The position numbers and the translations under genes were made by a program. The notes beneath the pieces were generated by a model, which saw nothing but the letters and a program-made list of their open reading frames with translations, made no database searches and was not told where the DNA came from. 64,000 nucleotides of DNA from Diacronema lutheri (lineage: Eukaryota > Haptophyta > Pavlovophyceae > Pavlovales > Pavlovaceae). The stretch lies in assembly GCA_019448385.1 (NCBI GenBank), contig JAGTXO010000036.1, positions 310,001-374,000 of the forward strand. The letters run 5' to 3'. Positions 10,732 to 19,803 of the stretch are shown here, piece by piece (the first letter of the stretch is position 1; the number at the start of each line of letters is the position of its first letter).

Positions 10732-11922
10732 TTTTCTCCCTTTCGCCAAGTGCGGCGCCATCATGGCTTGACCGCCCCCCCCCCTCCCCTTTTCTCCCTT
10801 TCGCCAAGTGCGGCGCCATCATGGCTTGACCGCCCCCCCCCTCCCCTTTTCTCCCTTTCGCCAAGTGCGGCGCCATCATGGCTTGACCGCCCCCCCCCTC
10901 CCCTTTTCTCCCTTTCGCCAAGTGCGGCGCCATCATGGCTTGACCGCCCCCCCCCCCCCCCCCCCCCCCCGTCTTCCTTTCTCCCTTTCGCCAAGTGCGG
11001 CGCCATCATGGCTTGACCGCCCCCCCCCTCCCCTTTTCTCCCTTTCGCCAAGTGCGGCGCCATCATGGCTTGACCCCCCCCCCCCCCCCCCCCCCCGTCT
11101 TCCTTTCTCCCTTTCGCCAAGTGCGGCGCCATCATGGCTTGACCGCCCCCCCCCTCCCCTTTTCTCCCTTTCGCCAAGTGCGGCGCCATCATGGCTTGAC
11201 CGCCTCTGCGCGCCTCGCCGCGCGTCGCTCCGTCGCGCGGGTGGCAGGTGGTGAGCACGGAGAGCTCTCTGCCCCTGTACACATTCGTGGGCACGACGTG
11301 GCTGGCCGTGTTCGCAGCGTGCGGCTCGATCTCGACAACGCCCGCGTACGAGGCTGCGCTCTTTGGCGCCAAGAATGTAGGCGCTGTGCACGGTCGAATG
11401 CTCGTCTTCAATTCAATTGCGGCGGTGCTCGGGCCGAACCTTTTCGTCAAGCTGCGCACGAATGACGAGCTTGCAGCCATCGGCTCGCTGCTCTCGCGCG
11501 TCGAGCCTTCGCGCTTCGAGGCGGCGTTCGGCGTGCCGCCGAGCGCCGCACAGCCCCTCATCGACGCCAAGACCGTCACCGTCGCAAAGCTCATGGCCAT
11601 CATGCCGGCGGGCACGGCCGACCCGACGCCCTTCCTGTACGACTCGACGATGCACGCGATGGGCGGCCTCGTGCTCGTCTCGGCGGTGGTGCACAACCTG
11701 ATCAGGCCCGTCGACCCGCGCATGTTTGACGCGCCGCCCGACGCTGCCGATGCGCCCCCCGCGAGCGCGGCTCGCGCGGCGGGGTCAACCGCAGGAACGG
11801 CCGGCGGGACTCTCGCTCGAGCCGATGGCGAGCGGGATGCGGCGAGCGGGGAGCCCAAGTTTGGCCAAAACGAGGAGCCGATGCGCGAGGATGCGGGCGG
11901 CGCGAAGCGGCTACGCGATTGA
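7800..11922 (+). CDS. Major facilitator superfamily transporter, oxalate/formate- or monocarboxylate-like (669 aa)
   Basis: Two exons, 7800-9134 and 11248-11922, join in phase 0 through a GC-AG intron (CAGCAG|GCAAGG ... TGGCAG|GTG) of 2113 nt that is almost all minisatellite. The start at 7800 (MMLARGVLLRRTVARG) gives an Arg-rich, acid-free amphipathic N-terminus like a mitochondrial presequence; this targeting is inferred. About twelve hydrophobic segments follow, with an OxlT-like first helix region (GFTNRWAMMVPAF, GWSVLSSAIV), the loop FGKWQNAVGPR, and LSGRFGMATLSDRIG at the middle or second-half loop. Exon 2 supplies the last helices (YTFVGTTWLAVFAACG) and an Ala/Gly-rich cytosolic tail. 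Likely a proton- or anion-coupled carboxylate carrier; the substrate is unproved. An alternative start is at 7755. Confidence 0.8.
9247..11205 (+). repeat. Minisatellite with poly-C linkers, about 31 copies, inside the transporter intron
   Basis: The unit is a nearly invariant core of about 40 bp (TTTCTCCCTTTCGCCAAG ... GCCATCATGGCTTGAC) plus a C run that varies from about 8 to over 30 bases, so periods are about 54-77 bp. I counted 31 cores. Three linker classes recur: C(n)GTCTTCC, C(n)TTTTCTCC and CGCCCCCCCCCTCCCCTTTTCTCC. The core varies mainly at one site (AAGTGCGG or AAGCGCGG, the latter in about five copies). The pattern suggests recent unequal exchange and strong homogenisation. The sense RNA is C-rich; the template strand is G-rich and could form quadruplexes. 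Confidence 0.97.
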
Positions 11923-12065
11923 GCCTCGCTGGGATTGTTTCTTTTCGGATCGCAGTTACGTAGACCGCGTCCGGGCGCAAAAAGAAGGGGAGACGGGTGC
12001 ATTCGTGCGGCTGCGCAAGACCAGACACAGCGCCGCCCAACCTACCCTGTGCGGTGGCCACGCGC

Positions 12066-15000
12066 TCACGCGCCGCCCGCGATCTGGTCGACGAGGCGGA
12101 GCAGACGCAGCGCAAGCTGCTCTGCCGCCGGAGAGCTCGCGTCGACATCTGCGCCCCACAGCTGCCACTCCTGCAGCCAGCCGCCCAGCTCGCGCGCCGC
12201 ATCTGGCAGCAGCGGCGCACCGTTCAGCCGGGCGTCGTGCAGCGCGATTGACCGCACGAGACACGTCGTTGGGTGCAGCTCACAGTCGAGGCGGACGCGC
12301 AGGCGCACCGCGCGCGGCGACGAGAGGCGCAGCGCCCAGACAAACTGCAGCCGCTCTTCGGAGAGCTCCTCGATCGCGCACGAGCACTGCCGACCTGGCA
12401 CGCGAGACGCAGCTCCCCTCTGAAGCATGGACGCGGCGGCAGCGGCGCTTGTCACCACCTGCGAGCCCGCTGCGGTGAGCGCGCGGCCCGGGCGCGGCAG
12501 CGTCACCGACGCGACCGTGCGCGTGCGCGCGTCGCTCTGCCCGTTCAGCCCGCCGCCTGTGCCGACGGCCGCGCGATCAGCCGACGCCCCGCCGCGCGTT
12601 GACGCGAGAGGTGAGCCCTGCTGGCCGCCGCGCGGCGCGTCGAGATCGAGCGCGCCGCCGAGCTGCGCGAGCGGCTGAGCCAGGTTGCGCGGCTCAAGGT
12701 CGTTGTCCGCGTCCAGCTCGTCGCGCCCGCCCGTGACGGAGGCGAGCGTGTCCGCCTGCTGCCGCAGCACGGACGCCGCGACTCTTGCGGCGCGCAGCAC
12801 GACCCTCAGCTGCGCGGTCGACGACGCGAGCGTCTCGCCAAGCAAACCCGTCAGCTTCACGTCGCGCTGCAGCGCACCCAGCGTCGGCTCAAAGCGTGCG
12901 CCCGCCGTGAGGGACTGGCCGAGACCGAGCAGCTCCGACTGCACCGACGCTGCGACGGCGAAGGCGCGCGCCGCGCGCGCCGACGGCGGCGCGGCGGCGA
13001 GCGCGCTCTCGGCCGCGGCCGCGGCGGCGGACTGGTCGGGTGCGGAGATCCAATCAAGGCCGTCGGAGGAGACGAACGAACCTGCGGCGGCGCGGCTCGG
13101 CGCGCAACCGTCGGCGAGCATTGCAACGATGGCGGCGACGAGCCTTGCCGCGTCCGCGTCCGCGTCCGTGTCCGCGCCCACGCCCATGCCAGCGTCCATG
13201 CCCGCGTCCATGCCCGGCGTGCTCGCACCACCCGCCTCGTCGACCGCGCCGCCGCGCGACGCGGCCTCGCCCGCCTGCGCGCGCCGCTCGGCCGCGCGCA
13301 TCTCGCGCAGCGGGGTGAGAAGTGCCGGCAGCACGGCGGGCTGCACCGCCATGCCTTGGAAGGCCACATTTGACAAGAGCATCTCACACACTTGAGCGCG
13401 CGCGACGCGCACGGGCGCAACGGCCGGCGCGCCGCGCGCGCCCGCTGCCGGCGAGCTCACATCGCGCGCGCCCGCGTCTCGCTGCGCGCTTGGCGGCGGG
13501 CTCTCGACGGTTACGCTCGGGCTCTCGACGCGAATGCCGAGCGTAACCGTCGCCTCGAGCCGCAGCGCGCGCGCGGGCAGCGGCGGGCGTGGCTGCAGCT
13601 GCGCTTCATACAGGACGCGAATGGTCAGGGCGTGAGTCGCGCCCTCGCCTTCAGCTTGCAACCGCGCACAGCCCTGCGCCTCGTCCCACGCAATGCGTGC
13701 GCCGACAATGCTGAGCGTATCGGCGGCCGCGGTGGGCGCGCGCGCGCGCGCGAGCGCGGGCGGCGGCGCGTGCGCGGCGGGCGCGACACGAGCGGGCTGT
13801 GGCGGCTGCGGCTGGGGCGACGGTGGATCGTACGGCAACGTCTGCGGGAAGCGAGGTGCTGCGGCCGCTGCAGCCTCTGCGGCCTTGGCGGCGGCAGCGG
13901 CGGCGGTCGCCGCTTCGGTCGCGGCGCGCCGTTCGCTCTGCGCGCGCGCCGTTGCGGCTGCCACCTCCTCCGCGCCTTCCGCCAACGGCTGCTGCACGCA
14001 CGCGCGCGACACGCGCGCGCGGAGCTCGGCGGCGGTGCGGAGGAGGTCGCTGAACTCGTCGACGCCCGCCGCGAGGATAACCCCTCGCTCGCCACGCACC
14101 GATATGTCGACGGTTGCGACCGAGTCGAGGCGAAGCGCTGGCGCAGAACCGGCGCCCCGCGCGCCGTCGGCGCCGGCGGGCATTGGCGCCTCGGCGAGCG
14201 ACGCGCCACCGCCACCGCCTCCGCCTCCGCCACCGCCCGGAGCGCGACGCACCGGCGCCGGCGCTAGCGGGCCGTTGGTACGTGCGGCGGTCGGCACGCT
14301 GCCGCGCGTGGCACTCGGGCTATCCGCAAAGCTGGAAACGAGCCGCGTGATCAGCTCGTGCAGCGTAGCGTATACCTCAAAGTCTGCGCAGCCCGGCACC
14401 GGAATGCCGCCAGATCCTCCGGACACGCATGTCGGCGACGGGATCGCACCGGCCGGCGGTGGTGGAAGGCGCGTGCGCGCCCCGCCGATAGGCAGCGCGA
14501 GCGGCGGCGCTTCGACGGGCAGCAGCTGCGAGCGCGCCGCGGCGGAGAGCAGCTGAAGGAGCCTGGCCGGGTTGGGCGGCATGCGTACACCGCCGAGGCC
14601 GGGGGCGCCGGCGCCCGGCGCGGCCGGCAGCACCCAGCGCAGCCACTCGCCGAGCTCGTCGAGGAGCTCCGGCGCGATCTCGCGACCGCCGAACGACGTG
14701 AGCTGCACCGTCTGCGCCTGCACGAGCCCCGTCCTGTCAAAGTCGAAATATACGACTCCCGCGATCTCGATCGGCTCGAGCGGGAACACGTTGGACGCGA
14801 TCGACACGCTCAGCGTGCCGCGCCACGTGGCGCGGATGCGACCGGGCTCGAGGGCGTACGACCAGCCGGTGAGCTTGAAGCGCAACGGGTTAAGATCCGT
14901 CTGCTGCGACGCGTAGAACGAGTTGAGCGCCGCCGCGTACGGCCGATAGTTCCGCACGATCTCCTGCCCAAACTGCCCGCGCAGCGCGACGGACGGCGCG

Positions 15001-15326
15001 TACACGGCGGCGTCGAGCGGGCGCTGCATCGCCTCGGGCATGCGGGCGAGGAATGCGCGGATTGCCGCGTGCTGCGCACGCGCGTCGCGGAATGCCGCCG
15101 GCGAGAGCAAGCCGCGGATCGCCGGCAGCTCGGCCGCCGCGGCATCGGCGGATGCGCTCACGCGCGCGCGCGATGGCTGCGCGCGCGAAACGCGCGGCGA
15201 CGTGGCGGCGACGTGCGCGCGTACGCCTGTGCGCACGCGCGCCATGGTGCCCGGCGCGACCATGCATAGCGCGGCCGCGAGCGCCAGCATCCAAACGGAC
15301 GACCTGTTCGGAAGGCCCTTGAGCAT
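12066..15326 (-). CDS. Secreted or plastid-targeted protein of unknown function (1086 aa)
   Basis: One intronless frame from ATG at 15326. It opens with a signal peptide (core VWMLALAAALCMVAPG, residues about 11-27) followed by a Ser/Arg/Ala-rich, acid-poor stretch resembling the transit part of the bipartite leader used by secondary plastids; plastid import is inferred. A folded region at about residues 80-250 (LTGWSYALEPGRIRATWRG, FPLEPIEIAGVVYFDFDRTG) is followed by low-complexity linkers, a long Ala-rich helix, and a C-terminal region with similar strand-helix patterns. A unit like 'LVxAxxxxLxxxxxxxxAxELLxELGxWL' seems to occur near residues 220-245, in the middle, and near the end, so the protein may be built from three related modules. 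It converges on the transporter gene, with 143 bp between stops. Confidence 0.7.
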   Translation of the reverse strand: MLKGLPNRSSVWMLALAAALCMVAPGTMARVRTGVRAHVAATSPRVSRAQPSRARVSASADAAAAELPAIRGLLSPAAFRDARAQHAAIRAFLARMPEAMQRPLDAAVYAPSVALRGQFGQEIVRNYRPYAAALNSFYASQQTDLNPLRFKLTGWSYALEPGRIRATWRGTLSVSIASNVFPLEPIEIAGVVYFDFDRTGLVQAQTVQLTSFGGREIAPELLDELGEWLRWVLPAAPGAGAPGLGGVRMPPNPARLLQLLSAAARSQLLPVEAPPLALPIGGARTRLPPPPAGAIPSPTCVSGGSGGIPVPGCADFEVYATLHELITRLVSSFADSPSATRGSVPTAARTNGPLAPAPVRRAPGGGGGGGGGGGASLAEAPMPAGADGARGAGSAPALRLDSVATVDISVRGERGVILAAGVDEFSDLLRTAAELRARVSRACVQQPLAEGAEEVAAATARAQSERRAATEAATAAAAAAKAAEAAAAAAPRFPQTLPYDPPSPQPQPPQPARVAPAAHAPPPALARARAPTAAADTLSIVGARIAWDEAQGCARLQAEGEGATHALTIRVLYEAQLQPRPPLPARALRLEATVTLGIRVESPSVTVESPPPSAQRDAGARDVSSPAAGARGAPAVAPVRVARAQVCEMLLSNVAFQGMAVQPAVLPALLTPLREMRAAERRAQAGEAASRGGAVDEAGGASTPGMDAGMDAGMGVGADTDADADAARLVAAIVAMLADGCAPSRAAAGSFVSSDGLDWISAPDQSAAAAAAESALAAAPPSARAARAFAVAASVQSELLGLGQSLTAGARFEPTLGALQRDVKLTGLLGETLASSTAQLRVVLRAARVAASVLRQQADTLASVTGGRDELDADNDLEPRNLAQPLAQLGGALDLDAPRGGQQGSPLASTRGGASADRAAVGTGGGLNGQSDARTRTVASVTLPRPGRALTAAGSQVVTSAAAAASMLQRGAASRVPGRQCSCAIEELSEERLQFVWALRLSSPRAVRLRVRLDCELHPTTCLVRSIALHDARLNGAPLLPDAARELGGWLQEWQLWGADVDASSPAAEQLALRLLRLVDQIAGGA

Positions 15327-15349
15327 TCTCTCGCCGCCCTAACGCGCCT

Positions 15350-15366
15350 TTGGAGTTTTTAAAAAG
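15350..15366 (-). promoter_or_regulatory. TATA-like TTTTTAAAAA upstream of the 1086-aa gene
   Basis: The run gtttttaaaaagcc lies about 25-35 nt before the ATG at 15326, in the 82-bp gap after the glycosyltransferase stop. Such T/A runs sit just before several starts in this window. The role is inferred. Confidence 0.3.
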
Positions 15367-15408
15367 CCTTGACTGGGGGTCAGCACTCAGGTGGACGGGT
15401 CGACAGTT

Positions 15409-18400
15409 TCAGGACGGCAGCGCCCTCCCTAGGACGACATCTGCATCCTCGCACCGCGACGAGATGAATTGGCCGCGTCCGTCCTTCCACGCAAACTGGA
15501 GGATGTGCGCTCGGCCAATGAACGTGGCCGCAATCATCTTGTCCTTGCCCGTCACAACTTTCCACGTTCCGTTGCCCCACGGCGTCTTGAGCGTGCCGTC
15601 ATCGTCGAATCGGATCTTGTTGGGGGAGGGGGGGGGGGGGGGGGGCACGGGGGCACGGGGGTGGAAAGGGGCCAACGCGCAAGACGCGCGCGACGCGTGT
15701 GAACTGGCAGCCGCGCCGGCGCACGCGCAAGCCGCGCTCAAGCCGCGCGCCCAGCCCGCCGCCAGCAGGATCGCGCGCGCCGCCGCGCACGCCGCGGACC
15801 GCACCTCCTTGACGCCCGACCAGGTCCAGCCAGTGGCCGTGAGCTGGCTCAGCCACTCAGCGCTCCCCGCCGCCGGACTGAGATGCCGGCTGGGCTCGCA
15901 CACCTCGCGCGAGAAATCGGGCATCTGCTGGCCAATAGGAAAGCCGTCCAGCGCCTGCCAAACCAGACGTGCAGCCCAGCCCGTACGCGCGATCACGCGC
16001 GGAGGAGGGCGACACCGTGAGCGCGCGGCTGCGCCGCCGGGCGCGGGCGCGCATGCCTGCCCACCGCGACGGCGGTGCGGACGCCGCTCCGCGCGAGGTG
16101 GCGCAGCCGCGCATACCTCGAGCTCGCCCCTGTGATAACGCCGTATTACCGCGCCCATGCGCTGCAGCACATCGGGCGCATCGGCGGGCAGCGCGACGAG
16201 CACGGGCGTGTGCCGCTCGCGCAGCCTGGGCAAGCGGTTAATCGTGCGCCACAGCACCTTGGCATTCGCAAAGCACAGGTAATTACTCACGCGCGTCACG
16301 ACGCCCGCCCTCGTGACGGACGGCGAGCTGGGCAGCCACAGCTCCTCCGAGATGACCTCGCGCTCGGGCTTGGCGGGCGCCTCACGCATCCTGCGCACGA
16401 CGACCCACGCGAAGCGCTCGGCGTCCGCCGTCGCGAGCGCGAAGATTGCCGATGGGTCCTTGCCCACAATGCGCGAGCCATGGCAGTAGCGCGTAAAACC
16501 CATTGTTTCGTCATCGAGCACGTGGTTGTACCTACGCGCGAGCCGCAGAGCGAGAGACCGGGCCGCACGCAGGTGAGCAGCGCGCGCGGCGCGGCCGAGC
16601 GCGCGCGCGTGTCGCGCCAGGCTACCGTCGGGCGGCGCGCAGAGCCCCCGCGCGCTCACCCGTACGAGGACGGTTCGTCCCAGCCGGCAGCCATCGCTTG
16701 GATGTCAGAGTCGCGCGAGAGCGCGCGAAAGGGATCGGAGACGAGCACGACGTTCGGTTCGAGGAGCAGGGCGGACACGCCCGCGCGCAATACCTGGCGC
16801 AGCGCCGCGTACTTGAGCGCGGCGGGCGGCAGCGCGGCGAGCGCGGCGGGCGGCAGCGCGGCGTCGAGCGCGAGCCACGGCAAGCCGCTCTCGCTCGACG
16901 CGCGCGACGGCAGCTGCGCCGCGGCAGCGCCGCTGGCGCGCGCGTCGCGCGCATCGAGCTCAGCGTCGTGCGCGAGCAGCAGCACATTGTGCACGCCGGC
17001 GAGCCGCGCCGCCTCGGCGAAGAGCGGTAACGCGTGCGCGTTACCGCGCGTGACAAGCACGAGACCCACCTCGCCCGCGCGCGCGACCTCCGAGAGCTTT
17101 GCGCACAGGGCGGCCTGCTCGGCGCCCTCGTCGTCGCACGCGGGCGGGAGCAGTCGCAGGCTCCGTTTTAAAAAGGCGTTACGCGGCGGCACCGGGCTGC
17201 AGCCATGCTGAGCGACGATGCCCACCGACGGCTGCACGTGCGCGCCTGCGCCGATCGCGGGGAGGAGGGGGGAGGGGGACGGGGGACGGGGGACGGGGGA
17301 CGGGGGACGGGGGACGGGGGACGGGGGACGGGGGACGGGGGACGGGGGCGCGGGGCGCGGGGGCGCGGGGGCGCAGGGGACGGGGGCGCGGGGGACGGGG
17401 GCGCGGGGGACGGGGGACGGGGGACGGGGGACGGGGGACGGGGCGCGGGGCGCGCCGCTCTGCCGTCAGGCGGTGCGGTGCAGCGGGCGAGCCGAGGGCG
17501 CAATCACGCGCGGCCCGGCGCACGCTCTGCCCCCGCCCCGGGCGTGCGCGCGTGTGCGCGCCGCACCGGTCACAAAGCCATCGTTGAGCTCAGACCAGAA
17601 TGGCGCCTCAACCTGTGCAATCGGGCGCGTGCTCCGCGGCTCGTGCTTGGCGGTGCGCTCGAGCGCGTCCGCGACGCCATTGTGGTACCGGTCGTTGATA
17701 TCCACCATGTGCGCCTGCTTGCTCTGGTGGTAGTTGACATGCACAACGACAGGACGGTGGCTCGCAAGCGACGCGTTGGGCCGGATGCCGCGCAGGAGGG
17801 TCTTCGTGTTGCAAAAGCACAAGTGGTTCATCACGCGCACAGTGGTGCCCGCGTTCAGCCAATCGTCGTGCGTGCCGAGCGTCGCCTCCTGCGAGAAGGC
17901 CGTCTGGTCCCACGTGTCCTCCGTCTCCATCCGGTGCGCGAGCAGGTTCATCATACGCAGGCCGCCCGCCGTCGCCTGCAAATACCACAGCCCAGAGTTG
18001 AAGGCGGTGATGCGGTAGCCCTCGACGGGCCGGCCCATCGTCACGTCGTCGAGCCGCTCGGTCCACCCGTACGCCGTCTCCTCGTCCCATCCGTCCGTCG
18101 CGCCCTCGAGGTCCGTATCGCGCCAGATCGCGTCAAACGGATTTCGGATCCACACGATGTCAATGTCGGACATGAGCACCGAGCACCCCACCTCGAGAAA
18201 CTCCTTGACGATGCGAAACTTTTGTGCAGAGATCTTGTGCGAGCCCGCCGCCGTCGAGATCTTGCGATAGTAGGCGACGCCGCGCTTGTCCAGCCAGTCG
18301 CACAGCTTCTGGTCGAGCGCGATGATCATCACGTTCTTGATGCCTGCAGATGCGACGGCCTACGCACGCGTGCCGCGCGGCGGTGTGGACGGGCATGGCG

Positions 18401-19015
18401 CGCGTGAGGCGCGGCGCGGGCGCGCAGTCGCGCGCGCCGCGCTGTCCGCGCCACGCCACGCGCGCGCACATCGAGGAACGCCTCAAGCTGCCCAATGATC
18501 TTGGAGTTGCACACGGCGGTTAAGACCTCGCGGTTGATCGCAACTCTGCGCACGACGGCGCACAGCTCCTGGAGCTCTTCGCGCTCGCAGTTGGCGGGGA
18601 AGCCGGTCGGATCATCGGGCGAGACAATGTACTCGAGCGCGCGCGTGGGCCCGAGCGAGCCCGGCCGCGACGAGCAATCGGCATAGTCGAATGGCGGAGC
18701 GTCGGGCCGCGCGATCGCCGTGCTCCACGGAGGCTCGTTCACGAGCCTGGTAGCCGCGGCGATGGCGGGTGGCTGCGACGCGCCGTCCGGTCGCGTCGCC
18801 GCGGTCTCGAGCTCGCCGTGCCGCTCCGACGCCAGGTCGGCTTCAGCCGCCGCCATCTCGGCCGCTCTCCTCGCGCGTCGCGCGAGCAGGCCCGGCCGGC
18901 GCGATGTCTGCTCGGCGAGATCAATGTTGAGCGCATTGTGCATCACGAGCAAGGCGAAAAGGGAGATGACGGCGAGCACGAAGAAACGCGTCGTACCAAC
19001 GCGCACTGGCGCCAT
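15409..19015 (-). CDS. Two-domain GT77-like (RRA/XEG113-type) glycosyltransferase, 6 exons, about 897 aa
   Basis: Six exons join in phase: 19015-18457, 18343-17567, 17245-16660, 16531-16117, 15954-15805 and 15615-15409 (2694 nt). The first junction may use a GC donor at 18457 or GT at 18460. The N-terminus is a type II signal anchor (FFVLAVISLFALLVMHNAL), so a Golgi enzyme. Domain 1 has the nucleotide-sugar DxD motif (VLMSDIDIVWIRNPF), TAYGWTERLDDVTMG, FNSGLWYLQAT, MNHLCFCNTKTLL and VVVHVNYHQ. Domain 2 repeats the order: LLLEPNVVLVSDPF, SSYGYNHVLDDETMG and VSNYLCFANAKVL. In domain 2 the aspartates of the DxD motif are partly replaced, so it may be weak or inactive. A single C-terminal domain (TGWTWSGVKE, then IRFDDDGTLKTPWGNGTW) follows. 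Plant relatives add arabinose or galactose to cell-wall proteins. Two separate genes are the alternative. Confidence 0.65.
15622..15645 (-). repeat. Poly-C tract (sense strand) at an intron 3' end
   Basis: GGGGGAGGG... on the plus strand is a C run in the glycosyltransferase transcript. It sits a few nucleotides before the acceptor AACAAG|ATC of the last exon, where a polypyrimidine tract is expected. Confidence 0.7.
17261..17456 (-). repeat. GGGGGAC heptamer minisatellite in a glycosyltransferase intron
   Basis: About 195 bp of GGGGGAC/GGGGCGC repeats on the plus strand (CCCCCGTC in the transcript) lie within the intron 17246-17566 that separates the two glycosyltransferase domains. The 7-bp unit is regular at both ends and interrupted in the middle by GGGGGCGC variants. 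The G-rich strand is strongly quadruplex-prone. Confidence 0.9.
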
Positions 19016-19803
19016 CGCGCACAGCGGCAGCGCACCGGCCGCCCGCTTCGGGCCTCACCACGACGCGCCTGGCCAACCGGGTCCGCACCGCCGATCGGGT
19101 TTTGCCGCACGATGGCTGGTGGACGGTGCACGCAAGGAGCGCTGCTGGGGGGGAAGGCGGCGAGCGTGGTTTCGTGAGCTCACGCCTTGACGGCGAGCGA
19201 CGCAAGCGCGTCGACGGCGATCCAAACTGGCCGCATCAATTTGTTGATTCTGCAACTCGCTCATCGAGCACGCCCCGCTCGACGAGGCGCGACGATCGCT
19301 GCGCCGCACGCTCGGCCGTGCTTGGGCCACAGGCCGCGTCGGGCCCTACTTGACGCGACGTCGTATGCCGCGCTCACGCAAGGACATCGCGTGGGCTGAT
19401 GCTGTCACGACTGCGTGCCTTCGAGAGGCTCAGTTCGCGTGCGCAAAGCACGCTCCGTGCCCTTCGTTGACGACATTGTCGCGCAACCCGCAGGGCAGAA
19501 CAAGGGCGCGGGACCTGCGAATAGGGGCACGGTTGCGTCGACGATCACGAGCGGCGGAATGGCGGCGCGGCTGAATGTCCGCTCGGCGTCGGGCGAGAAC
19601 CGAAGCGGCCTGACTCCGCGTGAGCATCCCGGCGGCATGTCAGGTGAAGGAAGAGGAACGTCGAAGGGGGGAGGGGGGGGGGGGGGAAGGCATGGCATCA
19701 CGGCGGGATGCCGCCGGGAGGCATGTCCGCGCGAGCATCCCGGCGGCATGGCCTCCCGCGCATGCGCGGCGCGGATGGCGGGGCTGGAGAACATTATTGC
19801 GTC
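19016..19803. other. 788-bp spacer with inverted repeats and a doubtful small frame
   Basis: No well-supported gene. TCCCGGCGGCAT occurs at 19627-19638 and 19738-19749 and as its inverse at 19708-19719, so 19708-19749 can fold as a hairpin. A G run lies at 19666-19686. A minus-strand frame at 19405-19794 (129 codons) becomes poly-Pro through the G run and might be a small gene with a poly-C intron; I give it about 0.2. Confidence 0.4.

Noticed and set aside
9247-11205. CRISPR-like regular array
   Set aside because: The 'spacers' are C homopolymers of varying length, not unique sequence, and the array lies within a spliced intron of a eukaryotic gene.
17160-17245. A separate second glycosyltransferase gene with its own TATA-like TTTTTAAAA
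   Set aside because: No ATG follows, no signal anchor is present, and the frame joins in phase to the upstream domain. Kept only as an alternative.
19405-19794. Small minus-strand gene of 129 codons
   Set aside because: Its poly-Pro comes from the G run and its MPPGCSRG repeat from the local DNA repeat. A spliced version is possible but unsupported.
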